Assembly (NCBI RefSeq): GCF_004327985.1
Contig: NZ_SJDL01000044.1
Span: 1-41,313 of the forward strand
Source: Marinobacter halodurans
GTDB taxonomy: Bacteria > Pseudomonadota > Gammaproteobacteria > Pseudomonadales > Oleiphilaceae
Reading direction: 5' to 3'
DNA: 41,313 nt
Part shown: in pieces, positions 9,175 to 18,195 of the stretch
How the letters are laid out: every line of letters begins with the position of its first letter
Numbering within the stretch: position 1 is the stretch's first letter
Translations under genes and position numbers: made by a program
Notes under the pieces: model-generated
The model's input: only the letters and a program-made list of their open reading frames with translations
The model's database searches: none
Told to the model about the DNA's origin: nothing

Positions 9175-9756
9175 TTAACTCAAGAGCTTGCCCAACAGAT
9201 TCATTCTCACCGCCGGCCACTCGGTCGCAATGATCGAATACACGGCGGTGTCCCGCAGCGAACCGTCACGCAGGATCTGATGACTGCGCAGGATGCCGTC
9301 GAGCTTGGCGCCGAGCCGTTCGATGGCCGCGCGGGATGCCTGGTTGAAGAAGTGGGTGCGGAATTCCACCGCCACGGCATCATGATCATGGAATAAGTTA
9401 CCCAGCAACAGCAGCTTGCACTCGGTGTTCACCGGCGTCCGGCGAACGGCTTTGGCGTACCAGGTGTAGCCGATCGGCGCACGTCGGTTGGGAGCATCGA
9501 CGCCGTAGTAGCGGGTCGTGCCCACGATCCGGCCGGTCGCTTTGGCGCGGACGGCGTAGGCGATGTTGCCGGCCTCGGCGCCCTCGATGGCCGCCCTGAC
9601 GTAATCGGCCATGGTCTCCGGTGACGGCACGCTGGCGTACCAGAGCTTCCAGGCCTCGCCGTCACGCACGGCGGTTTGCAGATCCGCCGTGTGGGCTTCG
9701 GCCAGCGGTTCCAGAGCGACGTGTTCGCCGTGCAGGGGGTCATTGGGCAGCCACAT
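9175..9756 (-). CDS. GNAT N-acetyltransferase, RimJ/RimL-like
   Basis: A 193-residue acetyltransferase of the RimJ/RimL-like GNAT group, which transfers acetyl from acetyl-CoA to an amine. Family features include the N-terminal LHGEHVALEPLAEAHTADL, the core strand GRIVGTTRYYGVDAPNRRAPIGYTWY (about residues 71-96) and the later NQASRAAIERLGAKLDGILRSHQ helix-turn typical of this subgroup. The ATG at 9756 has AAGGAG 6 nt upstream. It is the last of three consecutive minus-strand GNAT genes (31 bp from the next). The substrate cannot be told from sequence. Normal GC content returns here, marking the edge of the AT-rich patch; nothing is recognisable in 9043-9174. Confidence 0.85.
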   Translation of the reverse strand: MWLPNDPLHGEHVALEPLAEAHTADLQTAVRDGEAWKLWYASVPSPETMADYVRAAIEGAEAGNIAYAVRAKATGRIVGTTRYYGVDAPNRRAPIGYTWYAKAVRRTPVNTECKLLLLGNLFHDHDAVAVEFRTHFFNQASRAAIERLGAKLDGILRSHQILRDGSLRDTAVYSIIATEWPAVRMNLLGKLLS

Positions 9757-9787
9757 GGTTCACTCCTTTCATCCAGGCATCCCTGGT

Positions 9788-10339
9788 TCAGCTTTCGGCC
9801 AGATCCAGCAACGCTTGCCCGGTCAGCCGGTAGCCGATCCATTCGCTTTGCGGTTTGGCGCCCAGGGATTCGTAAAACCGGATGGCCGGTTCGTTCCAGT
9901 CCAGCACGTTCCATTCGAAGCGGCCGCAGCCTTTCGCCACCGCTACCTGCGCCAGATGCTTGAGCAGGGCCTTGCCAGCGCCGCTGCCACGGGCGGCTGG
10001 CGTGACGTCCAGGTCTTCCAGGAACAGGCCGTTCTTCGCCAGCCAGGTGGAGTAGTTGTAGAAGTACACCGCAAAGCCAATGGCCTCGCCGCCGCGCTCG
10101 CAGATCAGGACGTGGACGGCGGAGTCCAAACCAAAGATGGACGACTCGACGGTTGCTTCGGTGGTAACCACCTCATGCTCAGCTTTCTCGTAAATCGCCA
10201 ACTCTCGGACAAAGCGGAGAATCTGCGGGACATCGGCCGGCGTGGCGGTGCGGACATGCGTTTCCTGGTGCCTCGTCGTTGATCCGTTACGGGGTTTGCA
10301 GTGTGCCCTGCCAGTAGCCCACGTCCAGCCAGCGGCCAA
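9788..10339 (-). CDS. GNAT N-acetyltransferase with no conventional start codon
   Basis: The protein from VRTATPADVPQILRFVRELA onward is a clear ~158-residue GNAT acetyltransferase: acetyl-CoA loop PAARGSGAGKALLKHL and C-terminal WNVLDWNEPAIRFYESLGA. The start is a problem. Family members begin just before the RTATPADV motif, but there the in-frame codons read ACG CAT GTC CGC and contain no ATG, GTG or TTG. The only in-frame initiator is TTG at 10339, 52 bp inside the upstream acetyltransferase gene, which would add ~29 odd residues. Either the gene uses the TTG by translational coupling, or a base change has removed the true start. The coordinates use the TTG. The substrate is unknown. Confidence 0.7.
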   Translation of the reverse strand: MAAGWTWATGRAHCKPRNGSTTRHQETHVRTATPADVPQILRFVRELAIYEKAEHEVVTTEATVESSIFGLDSAVHVLICERGGEAIGFAVYFYNYSTWLAKNGLFLEDLDVTPAARGSGAGKALLKHLAQVAVAKGCGRFEWNVLDWNEPAIRFYESLGAKPQSEWIGYRLTGQALLDLAES

Positions 10340-10781
10340 ACTTGAAGCCGACTTCGCTCAGGTGAGCGACCTTGTCCATCCCCATCCTCTCGTGCAGGGC
10401 GACGCTGGCGTCGTTGGGCAGCGCGATCAGGCCAATGACGGTGTGGATGCCGCGCTCGCGCAGGTCGGCAAACAGGGCCTCGTAGAGCCGCGTACCCTGG
10501 CCCCGGCGGATCTGGGCCCGATCCAGATAGACGGTCACTTCCACGGAATAGCGATACGCCGGCCGTGCCCGCCATTCGACGGCGTAGGCAAAGCCGGTAA
10601 CCTGCCCCGCCGCTTCCAGGACGAGCCAGGGCAGGCCGTGCTCCTGGCAGCCCCGGATACGGCCAGCCATGGTGTCAGCCGCTACCGGCTCTTCCTCGAA
10701 CGTGATGACCGTTTGCTCGATATAGTGGTTGTAGATTTCGGCGATGCGGGCCGCATCCTCTATTGTGGCGTTCCTGATCAT
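10287..10781 (-). CDS. Phosphinothricin/arsinothricin-type N-acetyltransferase (ArsN1-like)
   Basis: A 164-residue GNAT of the PAT/Bar/ArsN1 group, which acetylates the amino group of glutamate-analogue inhibitors such as phosphinothricin, methionine sulfoximine or arsinothricin. Family features: N-terminal MIRNATIEDAARIAEIYNHY, VTGFAYAVEWRARPAYRYSVE, the coenzyme A loop RRGQGTRLYEALF and GIHTVIGLIALPNDASVALHE. The ATG at 10781 has GGAGAG 4 nt upstream; the longer frame to 10865 runs into the regulatory region and is unlikely. It is divergent from arsR, with about 130 bp between starts. That position beside an arsenic operon favours arsinothricin as substrate (inference); sequence alone cannot separate the PAT-like activities. 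Confidence 0.8.
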   Translation of the reverse strand: MIRNATIEDAARIAEIYNHYIEQTVITFEEEPVAADTMAGRIRGCQEHGLPWLVLEAAGQVTGFAYAVEWRARPAYRYSVEVTVYLDRAQIRRGQGTRLYEALFADLRERGIHTVIGLIALPNDASVALHERMGMDKVAHLSEVGFKFGRWLDVGYWQGTLQTP

Positions 10782-10891
10782 GCGTCTCTCCAGTCCCTGG
10801 ACAATCCCGCGATGGGCAAAAAAGCGTTGAACGGCCAATTTATCAGTATCCACCGCGCAAATCATCGGAGGTCGATTGTGCCTGAAACAAC

Positions 10892-10911
10892 ATGTCTATA
10901 AACTTCGACAT
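10892..10911. promoter_or_regulatory. Candidate ArsR operator in the divergent promoter region
   Basis: The half-sites ATGTC (10892-10896) and GACAT (10907-10911) form an inverted repeat with a 10-bp spacer, ending at the arsR start codon. ArsR repressors bind such short AT-containing dyads over their own promoter. Assignment is by position and symmetry only. Confidence 0.45.
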
Positions 10912-11271
10912 ATGGACACAAACGACGCCATCGACATTTTCGCCGCCCTGGCCCAAAGCACCCGGCAGGAGGCCTTCCGCCTACTGGTTGCCCATGAACC
11001 GGAGGGCTTGCCGGCCGGCGAGATCGCCCGGCTACTGGTGGTGCCTCACAACACCATGTCGTCCCATCTGGCCGTGCTGGCACGAGCCGGACTGGTGCGC
11101 TCGGAACGCCGGAGCCGGTCGATCATCTACCGGGCCGACCTGGAAGCCATCCGCGAGACGGTGCAGTTCCTGGTCCAGGACTGCTGCGGCGGACGCCCCG
11201 ACGTCTGCCAGCCCCTGCTCGATAGCCTGCAACCGTGCTGCGTACCGCCTGCCACTGGAGAATCAACATGA
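10912..11271 (+). CDS. arsR: ArsR-family arsenic-responsive repressor
   Basis: A 119-residue winged-helix repressor. The start is ATG 10912 (MDTNDAIDIFAALAQSTRQ), the usual ArsR N-terminus; longer in-frame starts run back through the operator. The DNA-binding helices are GEIARLLVVPHNTMSSHLAVLARAGLV (about residues 36-62), followed by the RRSRSIIYR wing. There is no CVC motif in the alpha-3 helix. Instead cysteines sit after the dimer helix: C91, C92 and C99, plus C109-C110. This resembles the arrangement in Acidithiobacillus ferrooxidans ArsR, where C95, C96 and C102 bind As(III). The stop overlaps the arsC start as ATGA, so it heads the arsR-arsC-arsH-arsB operon and should derepress it on arsenite binding. 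Confidence 0.93.
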   Translation: MDTNDAIDIFAALAQSTRQEAFRLLVAHEPEGLPAGEIARLLVVPHNTMSSHLAVLARAGLVRSERRSRSIIYRADLEAIRETVQFLVQDCCGGRPDVCQPLLDSLQPCCVPPATGEST

Positions 11272-11681
11272 CCGTCACCATCTACCACAACCCGGATTGC
11301 GGCACTTTCCGCAATACCCTGGCCATGATCCGCGCCTCCGGCGAGGAACCGCAGGTCATCGAGTACCTGAAAAACCCACCGACCCGGGAAAAGCTGCTCG
11401 AGCTGCTGCAGGCCATGGCGATGCCGCCCCGGGAACGGCTGCGGCGCAAAGTCACGCCGTACGACGAGCTCGGCCTGGATGATCCGGCGCTGAACGACGA
11501 GCAGTTGATCGATGCCATGATGGCCCACCCGATCCTGATCAACCGCCCGATCGTGGTGACCGACAAGGGGACGAGGCTGTGTCGCCCCTCCGAAGCGGTC
11601 CTGCCTCCGCTCGCCAACCCGGTAACGGCCTTTACCAAGGAAGACGGCGAGGTGGTTCGCTTCGACGGGAGCACCTCATGA
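11268..11681 (+). CDS. arsC: Glutaredoxin-dependent arsenate reductase ArsC
   Basis: ArsC reduces arsenate to arsenite with glutathione and glutaredoxin. The 137-residue product begins [18 protein letters not shown] with the catalytic cysteine at C11 in the HNPxCxxxRN motif. The later [18 protein letters not shown] segment is the ArsC/Spx-family signature carrying the conserved arginines. The start codon overlaps the arsR stop (ATGA) and GGAG lies 7 nt upstream; the stop overlaps arsH as ATGA. Tight coupling indicates that the three genes are co-translated. This is the Grx-type enzyme. A second, unrelated Trx-type arsenate reductase lies in the minus-strand arsenic operon at 21513-22283. Confidence 0.95.
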   Translation: MTVTIYHNPDCGTFRNTLAMIRASGEEPQVIEYLKNPPTREKLLELLQAMAMPPRERLRRKVTPYDELGLDDPALNDEQLIDAMMAHPILINRPIVVTDKGTRLCRPSEAVLPPLANPVTAFTKEDGEVVRFDGSTS

Positions 11682-12394
11682 GCCTGGCGGATCTGCCCAA
11701 CATCGACCCGGAGCACCTGCTCCCCATCGACCACACCCGCCTGGCCGGCCCGGATGCACCACGGCATGCGCCGCGCATCCTGATCCTTTACGGCTCCCTG
11801 CGCGAGCGCTCCTACTCGCGCCTGCTGGCGGAGGAAGCGGGGCGTCTGCTGCGCTGGTTCGGCTGTGAGGTCCGCACCTTCAACCCGCAGGGCCTGCCGC
11901 TGCCGGATGGCGCCGACGCCGATCACCCCAAGGTGGCCGAGCTGAGGGAGCTGGCCAGCTGGTCCGAAGGCATGGTCTGGGTGAGCCCGGAGCGCCACGG
12001 CGCCATGACGGCGGTGATGAAAGCCCAGATCGACTGGATTCCGCTGGCCCTCGGTGGTGTCCGTCCCACCCAGGGCAAAACCCTCGCGGTGATGCAGGTC
12101 TGTGGCGGCAGCCAGAGTTTCAACGCGGTCAACCAGTTGCGGGTGCTGGGTCGGTGGATGCGGATGTTGACCATCCCCAACCAGTCGTCGGTGCCCAAGG
12201 CGTTTGCCGAATTCGACGACGCCGGACGCATGAAACCGTCCCCCTACTACAGGCGGGTGATCGACGTGTGCGAGGAGCTGGTGAAGTTCACCTGGCTGAC
12301 CCGGGGCCACGGCGCCTACCTGACCGACCGATACTCGGAACGGGTGGAAAGCGCCGAGCAAGTGTCCCAACGCGTCAACCAACGTTCACTCTAG
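11678..12394 (+). CDS. arsH: ArsH NADPH-dependent FMN reductase / organoarsenical oxidase
   Basis: ArsH is a flavodoxin-fold FMN protein that uses NADPH; characterised members oxidise trivalent organoarsenicals such as methylarsenite to the less toxic pentavalent forms. The 238-residue protein has the FMN phosphate loop [21 protein letters not shown] (about residues 34-54), then [23 protein letters not shown] and [21 protein letters not shown], all family hallmarks. The start at 11678 overlaps the arsC stop. It is followed 12 bp later by arsB. Its presence suggests exposure to methylated or other organic arsenicals, consistent with the ArsN1-like acetyltransferase next door. Confidence 0.95.
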   Translation: MSLADLPNIDPEHLLPIDHTRLAGPDAPRHAPRILILYGSLRERSYSRLLAEEAGRLLRWFGCEVRTFNPQGLPLPDGADADHPKVAELRELASWSEGMVWVSPERHGAMTAVMKAQIDWIPLALGGVRPTQGKTLAVMQVCGGSQSFNAVNQLRVLGRWMRMLTIPNQSSVPKAFAEFDDAGRMKPSPYYRRVIDVCEELVKFTWLTRGHGAYLTDRYSERVESAEQVSQRVNQRSL

Positions 12395-12406
12395 GATCCG
12401 GATCCG

Positions 12407-13717
<1,311 letters not shown>

Positions 13718-13856
13718 GCATCAGGCGATAGCCGAGACCGTCGATTAACCGGTCGCTGGCCCGGGTCACACCGGACTGGTCGAACGACGCCGGAAGCGCG
13801 TAGATTAGAACAAATCTGACCTGGTTCCGGATCTGGCTACGCCATGGGATAACCGC

Positions 13857-14678
13857 ATGCATCCAACCGTCAAGATAACGTCCCGCTGGAGCCTCCGACT
13901 GATCCTGATGCTGGCCACGTTGCTTTCCGGACCGCTGTTCATGGCCGCCTGTAGCGGGCTGAACGCCTCCCAGGACTGGCATACGGCGGACCGATCCAGC
14001 AGTGGCCTGGCCCCCACCCCGCAGCAGGCGCCGGAAGCGATCGTGCAGGTCTACGCCGCGCGGGCGTTCAGCTGGCGCGGCTATTTCGCGGTGCACACCT
14101 GGATCGCCACCAAGGCCGCCAACGCCGACACTTACGAGGTGCATGAGGTGATGGGGTGGCGGCGCGACAAGGTCCGAACCGGCCCCGGCCTGCCCGACCG
14201 CGCCTGGTACGGCAACGAGCCGACGCTGCTGGCGGATATTCGCGGCCCCGCAGCCGACCGGCTGATTCCCGCCATCAAGGACGCCGTAGCCCGCTACCCC
14301 TACCGCTACGAGTACGACGCCTGGCCCGGCCCCAACAGCAATACCTTCACCGCCTGGGTGATCCGCGCCGTGCCCGGCCTGGACGTGGCCCTGCCCAATA
14401 TTGCCGTCGGCAAGGATTACCTGGAGGCGCCGTTCGTGGCGGAAACCCCATCGGATTCCGGCTTTCAGGTCTCGGCGTTTGGCTACGCCGGTGTTCTGGC
14501 CAGCCTGCGTGAAGGCCTGGAGATCAACCTGCTGGGCCTGTCATTCGGCCTCGACCCACTGGCACTGGGCATCAAGCTGCCGGGGATCGGCCAGATTGGA
14601 CTGCTGGATCCCTGGCAACCGGATTCGGACTCGTTGGACGACGGGCAGGAAATCGTTCAGCCATCCCCGCAAGCTTGA
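13857..14678 (+). CDS. DUF3750 family putative lipoprotein
   Basis: A 273-residue protein that fits DUF3750, a family without known function. The N-terminus has a positively charged segment, a hydrophobic core (LRLILMLATLLSGPLFMAA) and a lipobox-like FMAAC with C32 as the candidate lipidated residue. The mature part contains WRGYFAVHTWIATKAANADTYEV and YRYEYDAWPGPNSNTFTAWVIR, the conserved heart of the family. A short hydrophobic LGLSFGLDPLALGIKLPGIG stretch lies near the C-terminus. It follows arsB by 139 bp with no terminator that I can see, but nothing links it to arsenic. The intergenic bases 13718-13856 hold nothing recognisable. Confidence 0.8.
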   Translation: MHPTVKITSRWSLRLILMLATLLSGPLFMAACSGLNASQDWHTADRSSSGLAPTPQQAPEAIVQVYAARAFSWRGYFAVHTWIATKAANADTYEVHEVMGWRRDKVRTGPGLPDRAWYGNEPTLLADIRGPAADRLIPAIKDAVARYPYRYEYDAWPGPNSNTFTAWVIRAVPGLDVALPNIAVGKDYLEAPFVAETPSDSGFQVSAFGYAGVLASLREGLEINLLGLSFGLDPLALGIKLPGIGQIGLLDPWQPDSDSLDDGQEIVQPSPQA

Positions 14679-14811
14679 AATGTGTACATCGACCAGTCAT
14701 GTCATATTTTTATCGTCCAACCGGCCTGCGTTATTCTAAACTGTATTAAGAGCGATCAGGATCTACCGCTCGCTTAACGGAAATTCCACTAAGATCAATG
14801 ATTTGATCAGC

Positions 14812-14873
14812 CACCGTTGCCAGGGCAACGCGGTGCGTGATGCCAGGGAAACACACGATCCCGTTCAGGGATC
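14812..14873 (+). promoter_or_regulatory. Two hairpins in the leader of the EAL gene
   Basis: CACCGTTGCC (14812-14821) pairs with GGCAACGCGGTG (14824-14835) with a two-base bulge, and GATCCC (14857-14862) pairs with GGGATC (14868-14873) around a five-base loop. Both lie within 85 bp of the start codon. There is no T-run, so they are not terminators. The conserved bases of GEMM (c-di-GMP) riboswitches are absent. Confidence 0.3.
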
Positions 14874-14894
14874 CTGTCAGGAACGCATAGCACC

Positions 14895-16958
14895 ATGAAA
14901 CTGTCGCAACTTGGAGACCTCTATTCAACGCTGCTTGAAGCGGCCGTCGATGGCATCATCACCATCGATGAAAGAGGCATGATCACTGGCTTCAACAGCG
15001 CCGCCGAGCGCCTGTTCGGCTACTCGCGCAGTGACGTTATCGGCCGCAACGTCAAATGCCTGATGCCCGACTACGTGGCACAGCACCATGATGAGTACCT
15101 CGAGAACTACCTGCATGGGCGCCCGGCCCGGATCATCGGTATCGGCCGGGAAGTGGAAGGGCAACGCAAGGACGGTTCTGTCTTTCCCCTGCATTTGTCC
15201 GTCGGCGAGGCGGAGCACCAGGGACGCCGCAATTTCATCGGCATCTGCCACGACCTGACAAGCTACAACGACGTGCTGCGGCAATTGGGTGAGGCCCAAG
15301 AGCGCTACCGGGACATCGTCGAAAGCCAGAAACAGCTGATCTGCCGCCTGGACAGCAAGCTGCGGATCACCTTTGCCAACGCGTCGTTCACGCAGGTGGT
15401 CGGTGTCCAGCAGGAGGCGCTGCTGGGTGTTCCGCTTCCCGCCATCGCTGAAGACGCCGAACGTGAGCTGCCACGCCTGCTGGGGCAGATGTTCCGCGCC
15501 AACGATAACGTGGATGAGGTCAACATCAAGGTCACCATGAAGGCGCAGGACAACGGCGCACTGGTGGACTGGTCGTTCAAGCGGGTGGATGCAGGCTCGA
15601 ACGAGGCCCCGGAACTGCAGGGCTTCGGTATCGACATCTCCCAGCAGGAGGCCGCCGTCGAGCAGGCGCTGTACCTGCAAAGCCACGACCCGGTGACCGG
15701 CTTCCTGAACAAGCAGGCGTACACGGACGCACTCGCCGCCTGGATACAACCGGGCCGACGCTGCGCCCTGCTGCACGTTGATTGCAGCCAGTTCGAACGC
15801 ATCACCCAGAAGTTCGGGTTCTCGTCAGGCGACCTGATTATGGCCGAGGCTGCCCGCCGTATCCGGCAGGGACTGGACCGGACCAACCTGTGCGGTCGTA
15901 TCAGCAGTAATGATTTTGTGGTCATGGTGCCCGTGATCGACCGGGACGAGGCCCAGTCTCTCGCCAACCAGCTTGTCCTGACCCTGGAAGCCGCCTACAC
16001 CATCCGTGGAGAACAGATACGGCTGGACGCCACCTGCGGTATCGCTCTCTACCCAGAGGACACCCGGGCCCTGGACGCTCTCCTGCTGATGGCCTCGTCA
16101 GCGGCGAAGGATGCCCGGGAACACGGCATGGCCTTCAGCTACTTCAACCCCGCTTACCATGACGACCTGCGACGCCAGATGGACATCGAGCAGGGACTCA
16201 AGGAAGCCATCGACAGCCGGGCCATCGACGTCCACCTGCAACCCAAGTTCGACCTGGCAACGGGCCGCACCCACAGCTACGAGGCACTGGTGCGCTGGAC
16301 GCATCCGCAGCAGGGGGCCATTTCCCCCGGTCTGTTCATCCCCATTGCCGAACGCTCTGCACTGGGGCAGAGACTGGATCGCTATGTCCTGACCCGGGTG
16401 GCGGAGCTGATTGCCGAATCGCTCCGTCAGGGCAAGCAGGAACCCGTCATCGCCGTGAACATCACGGCCCGGCACTTCTCCGATACGGCGCTGCCCGAAT
16501 TCATCCGTGACCTGCTCCACACGCACCAGATTCCGGCCCGGTCGCTGCAACTGGAAATCACCGAAGGCATCGTCATGGAGATGCGCCGCACAACCACTGC
16601 CATCCTCGATGAGCTGCGGCAGATGGACATTGAGGTCAGCATCGACGATTTCGGGACCGGCTACTCCTCACTGAGCTACCTGCAACACCTGATGGTGGAC
16701 GAGCTCAAGATCGACAAGGTCTTCATCGACGATCTGGAGAGCGAGCGGGGCGCCACACTGGTGCGGGCGGTGATCGCCATCGCCAAGGCCCACGACCTGC
16801 GGGTCACCGCCGAGGGGATCGAGACCAGTGACCAGGCCCGGATTCTCACCACCATGAAGTGCGACCTGGGCCAGGGCTACTTCTTTGCCCGCCCGGCACC
16901 CAGTGATGATGTTCTGGGGCTGAACGGGGCCCGCTCACAGAGACGATTCAGGAGTTAA
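14895..16958 (+). CDS. Heme-PAS/PAS/degenerate GGDEF/EAL c-di-GMP phosphodiesterase
   Basis: A 687-residue cytosolic signalling protein. PAS1 (about residues 10-120) closely resembles the FixL heme-PAS: LMPDYVAQHHDEY and RIIGIGREVEGQRKDGS place H65 and R85 exactly 20 residues apart, as the heme-ligand His200 and gas-sensing Arg220 are in Bradyrhizobium FixL. A second PAS follows (about 135-260). The GGDEF domain is degenerate (SSNDF at 337-341), so no cyclase activity is expected. The EAL domain is intact: E463 in YEALVRW, LEITEG, D584-D585 in DDFGTG, DELKIDK and AEGIET. I infer an oxygen- or gas-regulated phosphodiesterase of the DosP/AxPDEA1 type. Heme binding is predicted, not shown. It is probably monocistronic. 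Confidence 0.92.
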   Translation: MKLSQLGDLYSTLLEAAVDGIITIDERGMITGFNSAAERLFGYSRSDVIGRNVKCLMPDYVAQHHDEYLENYLHGRPARIIGIGREVEGQRKDGSVFPLHLSVGEAEHQGRRNFIGICHDLTSYNDVLRQLGEAQERYRDIVESQKQLICRLDSKLRITFANASFTQVVGVQQEALLGVPLPAIAEDAERELPRLLGQMFRANDNVDEVNIKVTMKAQDNGALVDWSFKRVDAGSNEAPELQGFGIDISQQEAAVEQALYLQSHDPVTGFLNKQAYTDALAAWIQPGRRCALLHVDCSQFERITQKFGFSSGDLIMAEAARRIRQGLDRTNLCGRISSNDFVVMVPVIDRDEAQSLANQLVLTLEAAYTIRGEQIRLDATCGIALYPEDTRALDALLLMASSAAKDAREHGMAFSYFNPAYHDDLRRQMDIEQGLKEAIDSRAIDVHLQPKFDLATGRTHSYEALVRWTHPQQGAISPGLFIPIAERSALGQRLDRYVLTRVAELIAESLRQGKQEPVIAVNITARHFSDTALPEFIRDLLHTHQIPARSLQLEITEGIVMEMRRTTTAILDELRQMDIEVSIDDFGTGYSSLSYLQHLMVDELKIDKVFIDDLESERGATLVRAVIAIAKAHDLRVTAEGIETSDQARILTTMKCDLGQGYFFARPAPSDDVLGLNGARSQRRFRS

Positions 16959-17041
16959 TCAGGGGCTCCTTAGCGATTGGACAACCACCTGTCGCTGCCG
17001 CAGGCTAACGGCCTTGCGCTCACGGCCCAACGGACTCCTGC

Positions 17042-17785
17042 ATGGCACCTCCCTTCGATACCCCGCTGTTCTGGCTGCTTGCCGTGGTTGGCGTCATTCT
17101 CACCGGCATCTCCAAATCCGGCTTTGCCGGGGGCGCCGGCGTCCTGGCCGTGCCGCTGATGGCCCTGGCCATTCCGCTGCCCGCCGCTACGGTCATCATG
17201 CTCCCCGTGCTGCTGTTCATGGATGTGCGCGCCATCCATCTGTACTGGCGTCATGCCTCGAAGACCGACCTCATCCGGCTGGCGCCGTCGGTCGTCGTGG
17301 GGATCGTGATTGGCGGCGTGGTGATGGGCGAGCTTTCGACCGACCGGCTGGAACTGATCACCGGCATCGTGTCGATCCTGTTTGCCGGTTGGCAGAACCT
17401 GGCGGGCTGGCTGCGCCGGTTCCAGCGGGCGGGCTGGTTCTGGGGGGCGGTGTCGGGACTGACCAGTACGCTGATCCATGCCGGCGGCCCGCCGATCAGC
17501 GTCTACTTCCTGGGGCGCCAGCTGGACAAGCTACCCTGGCTGGGAACGGCCGCGGTCCTGTTCGGCATGATGAACCTGACCAAGGTCGTCCCCTACCAGC
17601 TCAATGGGTTCTGGGAAGAACGTCTGCTCTGGGTGTCCCTGTGCCTGCTGCCCGCCGCCCTGATCGGCATCCAGCTCGGCTACGTGATCCAGAAGCGCTT
17701 CGACGGCGCCACCTTCATTCGCATCTGCCGGGGCCTGTTACTGATCTCCGGCTGCCTGCTGGTGGGCAAGGGGCTGATCGGCTGA
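17042..17785 (+). CDS. TauE/SafE family sulfite/anion exporter
   Basis: A 247-residue polytopic membrane protein of the TauE/SafE (DUF81) family, whose members are proposed to move sulfite, sulfoacetate or related anions. Two homologous halves are visible: the first begins VGVILTGISKSGFAGGAGVLAVPLMAL (about residues 16-42) and the second GAVSGLTSTLIHAGGPPISVYFLGRQ (about 138-163), both carrying the Gly-rich loop typical of the family. The ATG at 17042 is weakly supported: I see no strong ribosome binding site. It follows the EAL gene by 83 bp and converges with the DUF1127 gene, whose stop codon is 11 bp away. The substrate is not predictable. Confidence 0.88.
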   Translation: MAPPFDTPLFWLLAVVGVILTGISKSGFAGGAGVLAVPLMALAIPLPAATVIMLPVLLFMDVRAIHLYWRHASKTDLIRLAPSVVVGIVIGGVVMGELSTDRLELITGIVSILFAGWQNLAGWLRRFQRAGWFWGAVSGLTSTLIHAGGPPISVYFLGRQLDKLPWLGTAAVLFGMMNLTKVVPYQLNGFWEERLLWVSLCLLPAALIGIQLGYVIQKRFDGATFIRICRGLLLISGCLLVGKGLIG

Positions 17786-17795
17786 CACCGGCTAA

Positions 17796-17966
17796 CTACT
17801 CCACCCAGAACGGTTTGTGCGCTTCCCGATTGAGACTGCCCGGTGCCATGCCCAGATCCCGCTCGATCACCGAGACGTCGCTCCAGAGGATGTGTTGACG
17901 CATGGCACGCCGGGACGCCGCCCGGCGCTGCCAGACTTTGAGCGTGTGTGCGATTTGAACGGCCAT
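17796..17966 (-). CDS. DUF1127 small protein
   Basis: A 56-residue basic protein encoded opposite and just after the tauE-like gene. Its sequence includes LKVWQRRAASRRAMRQ and WSDVSVIERDLGMAPG followed by SLNREAHKPFW, the classic DUF1127 pattern: an Arg-rich helix, a Leu/Asp-Ile-Gly-like segment, and an ExxKPFW C-terminus. DUF1127 proteins are small and conserved in proteobacteria; some influence RNA turnover or metabolism by binding RNA, but the role here is unknown. The start at 17966 has GGGG 8 nt upstream; an ATG two codons earlier is also possible. A perfect 17-bp palindrome lies 158 bp upstream. Confidence 0.8.
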   Translation of the reverse strand: MAVQIAHTLKVWQRRAASRRAMRQHILWSDVSVIERDLGMAPGSLNREAHKPFWVE

Positions 17967-18123
17967 GATCATTACCCCGCAATAGATGAAACCGGTGGAT
18001 ACGGCGCCCGTACAGCCTTGGGTGGGCTGTCACGCGCCGACGGGATAATGATCAGAAATCAGCCACTCTCATGGCAGATACAGGTGAGGGATAAGATCGC
18101 ATCACAGTTGCCGTCCAGGCCAA

Positions 18124-18140
18124 ACTGTAACCGTTACAGT
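18124..18140. promoter_or_regulatory. Perfect 17-bp palindrome ACTGTAACCGTTACAGT, candidate operator
   Basis: ACTGTAAC and GTTACAGT are perfect inverted copies around one C. It sits between the DUF1127 gene (start 17966, reading away) and the end of arsJ (18196). The symmetry and size suit a dimeric repressor or activator, possibly of the GntR/MocR type, controlling DUF1127. A weaker hairpin, GGCCA(ggtga)TGGCC, follows at 18148-18162 and might end arsJ transcription. Confidence 0.5.
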
Positions 18141-18195
18141 CCGCATCGGCCAGGTGATGGCCTGCGGGCGCCATCCTGATGTGGGAAAACCGGGC

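Noticed and set aside
9155-9185. Possible insertion-sequence end (GGGAGTCTCTGATTAA)
   Set aside because: It looks like a transposon terminus at a composition boundary, but I found no matching inverted copy or transposase in the window.
14700-14894. c-di-GMP riboswitch upstream of the EAL gene
   Set aside because: Hairpins exist, but the conserved GEMM core bases and tetraloop-receptor pattern are not present.
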